Shown here in pieces: positions 33,329 to 37,642 of a stretch of DNA of 37,642 nt. The notes beneath the pieces were generated by a model, which saw only the letters and a program-made list of their open reading frames with translations, had not been told where the DNA came from and did no database searches. The position numbers were made by a program, and so were the translations under genes. Numbering within the stretch: the first letter of the stretch is position 1; each line of letters begins with the position of its first letter. Where the stretch lies: the NCBI GenBank assembly GCA_013792005.1, contig VMSU01000107.1:1-37642 (forward strand). The letters run 5' to 3'. This stretch comes from Desulfobulbaceae bacterium. GTDB taxonomy: Bacteria; Desulfobacterota; Desulfobulbia; Desulfobulbales; VMSU01.

Positions 33329-33838
33329 TTACCCAGAAAGATCCTTAACATAGATAAGCTTATCATCACCCTGACGATAATAATCCTTAAGGCAAGCGAT
33401 ATTCCGAAAGCCCATTTTTTGATAAAAACGACAGGCTGGGATAAAATCAGACAGAGAGGATGTATCGATATAAACTTGCCTGCCGTGCTGACCAATAATA
33501 ATATGTTCCATATAGCGAACAAGTGCCTCCCCAACGCCTTGCCTGGAAAAGCGCGGAGCTACTCCTATCCAATATAGATCCCAGCACCGATCCGTCAAAG
33601 GGGCGAGACCAAAAACGACAAATCCTACGACAACCCTATCAACCTTGGCACAATATCCATAGTATTGCTGAAAGGGATGACAGGCTGCCTCCTCACAAAA
33701 TTCCATAGCCGCGTCAATGGCTTCCGAGGAAAAATGATCCCATCCTTTAAGAATCTGGGTAATCTGGACTTGATCAGAAGGCAGCAACACATGAATACCG
33801 AGTAAGCTCATATCCTGCTTACTCTCGGCAACGGACAC
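33329..33838 (-). CDS. GNAT-family N-acetyltransferase
   Basis: The product is up to 169 aa. The acetyl-CoA-binding motif A is RFSRQGVGEALVRYME (Q/RxxGxG/A) near residue 95, preceded by the beta strand DLYWIGVAPRF and followed by DTSSLSDFIPACRFYQKMGFRNI, all typical GNAT blocks. The substrate (small molecule or protein N-terminus) cannot be told. The frame opens with GTG at 33838; ATG 33811 is an alternative, and neither has a strong ribosome binding site. It lies 30 bp after comM/yifB, so it may be the last gene of that operon. Confidence 0.85.
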   Translation of the reverse strand: MSVAESKQDMSLLGIHVLLPSDQVQITQILKGWDHFSSEAIDAAMEFCEEAACHPFQQYYGYCAKVDRVVVGFVVFGLAPLTDRCWDLYWIGVAPRFSRQGVGEALVRYMEHIIIGQHGRQVYIDTSSLSDFIPACRFYQKMGFRNIACLKDYYRQGDDKLIYVKDLSG

Positions 33839-33868
33839 GCTGCGCTGCGGGTGATAAATAGAATCTTT

Positions 33869-35413
33869 TCATTGACGAGAGGCATCATCTTTCCGGACGA
33901 GCCGTCGATACTGAATTGCCTCTGCCACATGAGCCGCCTGGATGACTTCTGAACCATCTAGATCAGCTATTGTGCGGGCAATTTTTTGGATACGGCGGAA
34001 GGCCCTGGTCGACAGGCCAAGACGTGTCACCGCCCTTTCAAGCAGTTGTTCCGAGGCCGGATCAAGATGACAAAAACGCTTGATCTGCTTGGGGGGCATC
34101 TGGCTATTACAGTAAACACCGGCCAATCCGCCTAAACGCTTGTGCTGAACATCACGGGCACGAACCACCCGGGCCTTGACCTCTGCTGATGTCTCCCCAT
34201 CATTTTGAGTGGAAAGTTCTTTAAACGGTACGGCTGCGACTTCAACATACATGTCAATTCGGTCAAGCAAAGGACCAGATATCCGGCTCCGGTAACGCTG
34301 AATTTGAGTGGCTGAACATCGACATTCGTGATTGGGATCACCAAGAAATCCGCACGGACAGGGGTTCGAAGCTGCCACCAGGATGAAATTGGCCGGGAAA
34401 CTGAGTGAACTCGATGCCCTGGAGATAGTCACCCCCCCATCCTCCAGGGGTTGACGGAGCCCCTCCAGAATATTCTTCTTGAACTCCGCCAACTCATCAA
34501 GAAACAAAACACCGTTATGGGCCAACGAGACTTCACCAGGCCTGGGAATCTGCCCCCCGCCAATCAATCCGGCATCAGAAATTGTGTGGTGAGGAGCACG
34601 GAAAGGACGTTGCGTGACAATGCCGTCATCTTTACTGACTAAACCGGCAACGCTGTAAATACCAGTAGTCTCAAGAGCTTCCTCCAAGGTAAGATCAGGG
34701 AGGATAGAGGGCAGGCGGCGGGCCATCATCGTCTTGCCGCTCCCTGGCGGACCTTCAAAAAAGAGATTATGGCCACCAGCTGCTGCTATTTCCAAAGCCC
34801 GCTTGGCATGGGCCTGCCCCTTTACTTCACACAGATCATTATCAGCCCGGGGCTCACGTTTAAAAAAACTCGCAAGATCAACGAAAAATGGGGAGATCTC
34901 GATATTCCCGGTAAAAAAATCTATGGCTTGGTGGAGTCGCTCAACCGGAATAACATCTAACCCTTGAACCACAGCTGCCTCCCGGGCGTTCTCCACCGGC
35001 ACAACTATCCCCTTAAGCCCAGCGCGTCTGGCGGCCAGGGCGATGGGCAAAACACCAGGAACCGGTCGCACACGACCGTCCAGGGATAATTCACCTATCA
35101 ATAGATACCGATCAAGCAGGGCAAACGGCCCAGCCCCGCCTGCCGCGACAATCCCAACTGCTATCGGCAAATCATAGCCAGTCCCAGCTTTGCGGACATC
35201 TGCTGGGGCCAGATTAACTGTAATCCGGTGAGGTGGGAACTCATACCCACTATTTTTGATCGCGGCTTTCACCCGATCCTTGCTTTCACGCACAGCCGCC
35301 TCAGGCAAGCCAACAGTAGCAAAGGCTGGCAGCCCAAAGGCGATATCGACCTCCACCTCTACCAGCAGCCCATCTACCCCCTCAACTGTGGCGCTGTGAA
35401 CTTGTGATAACAC
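33869..35413 (-). CDS. comM: YifB/ComM-family Mg chelatase-like AAA+ ATPase
   Basis: The product is 514 aa. The N-terminal LonC-like ChlI domain (SATVEGVDGLLVEVEVDIAFGLPAFATVGLPEAAVRES) is followed by an AAA+ module with Walker A FEGPPGSGKTMMARR near residue 210, Walker B GVLFLDELAEF, and a Mg_chelatase_C tail (LDPASEQLLERAVTRLGLSTRAF). ComM acts in natural transformation as a branch-migration helicase in several Gammaproteobacteria; a role here is inference. The longest frame begins with TTG at 35446 within the HPt gene. GTG at 35413 lies 1 nt after the HPt stop (TAAGGTG) and matches the family N-terminus, so it is preferred. Confidence 0.92.
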   Translation of the reverse strand: MLSQVHSATVEGVDGLLVEVEVDIAFGLPAFATVGLPEAAVRESKDRVKAAIKNSGYEFPPHRITVNLAPADVRKAGTGYDLPIAVGIVAAGGAGPFALLDRYLLIGELSLDGRVRPVPGVLPIALAARRAGLKGIVVPVENAREAAVVQGLDVIPVERLHQAIDFFTGNIEISPFFVDLASFFKREPRADNDLCEVKGQAHAKRALEIAAAGGHNLFFEGPPGSGKTMMARRLPSILPDLTLEEALETTGIYSVAGLVSKDDGIVTQRPFRAPHHTISDAGLIGGGQIPRPGEVSLAHNGVLFLDELAEFKKNILEGLRQPLEDGGVTISRASSSLSFPANFILVAASNPCPCGFLGDPNHECRCSATQIQRYRSRISGPLLDRIDMYVEVAAVPFKELSTQNDGETSAEVKARVVRARDVQHKRLGGLAGVYCNSQMPPKQIKRFCHLDPASEQLLERAVTRLGLSTRAFRRIQKIARTIADLDGSEVIQAAHVAEAIQYRRLVRKDDASRQ

Positions 35414-35414
35414 C

Positions 35415-35768
35415 TTATACGTGCCCCGAATCCCGCACAAAGGCAACTGTCTCTTTAATAACTCTCACTAAACGTTGCCGGCTTTCTCCGGCATCAGACA
35501 AATCGCCATTTACAGCGTATGCGCTCAACTCTGCTGTTGCCTCAATAATATACCGGGCTTGTAAGGTGCCAGCGCTTCCTTTTATCTTATGACACAACTT
35601 TCGAACTATTTCAGGATCGCCACCGGCAAAGGCCTTATCAAGCTCTTCGACCCAAAGCGGCGCCTGTTCCAGCAACAATTGCAAGAGTCGACGAAATAGA
35701 GAGTCATAGCCCGACACATGTTGCCGTAACTCTTCGAAATCGATAAACGTAACTGGCTCTATTTTCAC
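35415..35768 (-). CDS. Histidine phosphotransfer (HPt) domain protein
   Basis: The 117-aa product is a stand-alone HPt domain. The phosphorylation motif is LCHKIKGSAGTLQA near residue 57-70, with the active His in HKIKGSAG. Long amphipathic helices flank it (FRRLLQLLLEQAPLWVEELDKAFAGG; EATAELSAYAVNG). It starts with GTG, 3 nt after the kamA stop, and its TAA is 1 nt before the comM start, so all three are one transcript. It should relay phosphate between a hybrid kinase and a receiver. No kinase gene lies in the same operon, though a receiver protein begins divergently 37.1 kb. Confidence 0.88.
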   Translation of the reverse strand: MKIEPVTFIDFEELRQHVSGYDSLFRRLLQLLLEQAPLWVEELDKAFAGGDPEIVRKLCHKIKGSAGTLQARYIIEATAELSAYAVNGDLSDAGESRQRLVRVIKETVAFVRDSGHV

Positions 35769-35771
35769 AGG

Positions 35772-36812
35772 CTATCCACCATCAACATAGGAACAAATCG
35801 TTCCACAATAGTTTTCAAAAATCATCGTCCGGCTCTTTTCAATCACATAATCAGGCACCAAAGGAATCTTGCCGCCACCACCAGGGGCATCAACAGCGTA
35901 TGTTGGAACGGCTAAGCCCGAGGTATGTCCGATCAGTGAACGCATGATTGACAACCCGGTGTCGATAGAGGTCCTGAAATGATTCGTCCCTTGAGTCATA
36001 TCAGCCTGAAAAATATAATAAGGCTTAACCCTGATTCGCAACAACCCCTGCATCAGACTTCTCATTACCTCTGGCGTGTCGTTTACTCCACGCAACAGTA
36101 CCGTCTGGCAACCAAGGGGAATACCAGCATCAATCAACCGCCCACACGCCAGAGCAGCCTCCGTGGTCAATTCCACCGGATGGTTGAAGTGAGTATTGAT
36201 ATAAAGTGGATGGTACCGTTTAAGAATTGAGACCAGTGATCTCGTCACCCGCATCGGCAAGACGCAAGGAACACGGCTGCCGATACGAATAATTTCAACC
36301 GTTGGGATTGACCGCAAAGCTGCAAGCAGTTTGTTAATCATCTCATCCGGCAGCAGCAGAGGATCTCCGCCTGAAACAAGAACATCACGAATGGCAGGAG
36401 TTCTGCGAATATAATCAAGACCCGCCTGAATGGTTTCATCAGTAATCACCATACGCTCCGTCCCGACTTTCCGTTTCCTGGTACAAAAACGGCAATACAT
36501 GGCACACTGGCTGGTCACCAGGAACAAAGCACGATCCGGATATTTATGAATCAGATTAGGGACCGGACTCAAAGTTTCTTCTGCCAGCGGATCCTGGAAA
36601 CAGACTGTGTCGGACAACTCCACAGGATCAGGAACAGCCTGACGCCAGATCGGGTCATTCACCTCTCTGATCAACCCCAAATAATATGGATTGATCCGCA
36701 TGGGATACCGCTGAACAACCTCTGCCATCCCAGCTAAGTCTACTGAAAATCGGGCCGCCAGTTGGGTTGGTTGAACAATACTTTTTTGAACTATCTGATG
36801 CCACTGGGCCAT
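35772..36812 (-). CDS. KamA-family radical SAM aminomutase, lysine 2,3-aminomutase/EpmB-like
   Basis: The 346-aa product has the radical SAM motif CAMYCRFC (Cys 103, 107, 110), the PLP-binding lysine in DAPGGGGK (Lys 315), and the LLRGVNDTPEVM and SQ/NHFRTSI blocks. The two aspartates that contact the lysine epsilon-amino group in Clostridium lysine 2,3-aminomutase have equivalents here (Asp 271 in FQADMTQG and Asp 308 in VDAP), which favours a lysine-type substrate over glutamate. It is shorter than classic KamA (about 416 aa) and close to EpmB (about 342 aa), which acts on EF-P. No efp or epmA is nearby, so osmolyte synthesis versus EF-P modification is open. It leads an operon with HPt, comM and a GNAT. 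Confidence 0.85.
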   Translation of the reverse strand: MAQWHQIVQKSIVQPTQLAARFSVDLAGMAEVVQRYPMRINPYYLGLIREVNDPIWRQAVPDPVELSDTVCFQDPLAEETLSPVPNLIHKYPDRALFLVTSQCAMYCRFCTRKRKVGTERMVITDETIQAGLDYIRRTPAIRDVLVSGGDPLLLPDEMINKLLAALRSIPTVEIIRIGSRVPCVLPMRVTRSLVSILKRYHPLYINTHFNHPVELTTEAALACGRLIDAGIPLGCQTVLLRGVNDTPEVMRSLMQGLLRIRVKPYYIFQADMTQGTNHFRTSIDTGLSIMRSLIGHTSGLAVPTYAVDAPGGGGKIPLVPDYVIEKSRTMIFENYCGTICSYVDGG

Positions 36813-37095
36813 TGCTTCCCAACCACTCTCGCTTTCTCAGTGAAGATGCACATCAGCATCAAAAAAAATTCTTATGGACCACACAATGTATGAACGAAAC
36901 AAACAAGAGTATTCCCCTCACTGAAACATCTCCAAACCTCGCCAGGTTTTGCCTTAGTATACTCACAAAGACACAAAAGTTACCAAAAAAGACGCTACCA
37001 TAGACTAAATAACTCTTGTTTGTATGGCAAATAATATCGTATGCTTAGTGACAATACCAATGAAAGTAAACTACTTTCCAGGAAAAATATTTTTT

Positions 37096-37642
37096 ATGAG
37101 CACTATGCCATACCAGATTGACACAAACTCCTTTAATCCAACCAGGAAAAAAACCATTCTGGTAATTGATGATGATCCCACCACACTGAACCTTCTCGTC
37201 AACCGGCTCTCCAATGCCGGATTTTCTCCCGTAACAACAAAAAATAGCGCAGAGGCGCTGACCCTCCTCCGGAATCAATCATTCGACCTTATCCTTACCG
37301 ATCTTGTCATGCCAGAGATTGACGGCTTTCAGGTACTATCAACGGTCACGCATGAAGATCCGGAACTGCCCGTCATTATCATCTCCGGCCAAGCTGGCAT
37401 CAATGAATCCATCAAAGCACTACGCCTTGGCGCCTGGGATTTCGTCACGAAACCAATCGATGTGGCATTACTTATTCATCAAATCAACAAAGCTTTGGAA
37501 CGAGCGGCGCTACTCAAAGAAAACACTAATTACCGACATAAACTCAAGGCTGAAGTCGAAGCAAGAACAGCAGAACTTTATAAACGAACTCAAGAACTCG
37601 AAGATTCAAACAATGCTCTACGCCACGAAATCCAGACCCGCC
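37096..37642 (+). CDS. Response regulator receiver protein with coiled coil (3' end cut by window edge)
   Basis: ATG 37096 with an AGGAAA box upstream opens a frame that runs off the window after 182 codons. A receiver domain is complete: acidic pocket IDDD at residues 24-27, phospho-acceptor Asp 69 in LILTDLVMP, switch Ser 97 and Lys 119 in VTKPID. From about residue 135 a helical, charged coiled coil begins (LERAALLKENTNYRHKLKAEVEARTAEL). That layout usually leads to an output such as a histidine kinase, GGDEF or PP2C-type phosphatase, which lies outside the window. The divergent HPt gene 1.3 kb away is a possible partner. Confidence 0.88.
   Translation, partial: MSTMPYQIDTNSFNPTRKKTILVIDDDPTTLNLLVNRLSNAGFSPVTTKNSAEALTLLRNQSFDLILTDLVMPEIDGFQVLSTVTHEDPELPVIIISGQAGINESIKALRLGAWDFVTKPIDVALLIHQINKALERAALLKENTNYRHKLKAEVEARTAELYKRTQELEDSNNALRHEIQTR

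Noticed and set aside
33329-33838. GNAT as AblB partner of the KamA protein (acetyl-beta-lysine osmolyte pathway)
   Set aside because: It is much shorter than AblB as I know it and is separated from kamA by HPt and comM; the motifs are generic GNAT.

Overview
The window looks like a chromosomal segment of a Gram-negative sulfate-reducer-type bacterium, probably Desulfobacterota and plausibly Desulfobulbales. This is inferred from the trmD-SPOUT methyltransferase pair in a ffh-rpsP-khpA-rimM-trmD-rplS block, the rnhB-yraN-pdxA-tmk block, a fused TIGR03960/DUF2344 radical SAM protein, a cysteine-rich ferredoxin with a winged-helix front, a DUF3365 haem sensor and outer-membrane lipoproteins. 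No rRNA, tRNA, CRISPR array, transposase or phage gene was seen.

Layout. 1-4.6 kb: a universal stress protein cut by the window edge, a 166-bp MITE-like element, a CPA2 K+/H+ antiporter, a palindromic repeat cluster and a multi-cluster Fe-S protein. 4.7-11.7 kb: a pirin, then a minus-strand operon read TPR/beta-barrel protein, FecR-domain secreted protein, CHASE2 adenylate/guanylate cyclase. 12-15.8 kb: a zinc-ribbon membrane protein, an old-yellow-enzyme reductase, a small lipoprotein, a second copy of the palindromic repeat and yaiI. 16.1-19.9 kb: a haem-sensor diguanylate cyclase with a clear terminator, heptad repeats, a 39-aa lysine-rich protein gene, a YprB-like exonuclease and a nitroreductase. 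20-28.1 kb: a minus-strand housekeeping operon (rnhB, yraN, pdxA, tmk, TPR lipoprotein, DUF4292-like lipoprotein, radical SAM protein). 28.1-28.8 kb: a 700-bp gene-free stretch full of hairpins and inverted repeats. 28.8-33.2 kb: the ffh to rplS ribosome/SRP operon. 33.3-36.8 kb: kamA, HPt, comM/yifB and a GNAT. 37.1 kb to the end: a response regulator cut by the window edge.

The most interesting system is the 5.7-11.7 kb operon. The FecR-domain protein ends in a motif set (GVFYGP...GG.F...GIFGG) like the transferrin-binding-protein-type beta-barrel of Slam / type XI secretion cargo. The gene just upstream encodes a signal peptide, TPRs and an outer-membrane barrel, which is the architecture of Slam/DUF560 exporters. 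The third gene is a CHASE2 receptor cyclase. I infer an export pair linked to a cyclic-nucleotide sensor.

The second notable theme is a family of long palindromes whose arms vary while staying complementary (3.03-3.19 and 14.92-15.06 kb, with a possible relative at 28.35 kb). Several coding starts were moved inward from the longest ORF because ribosome binding sites or family alignment favour the internal start; each case is explained in its entry.
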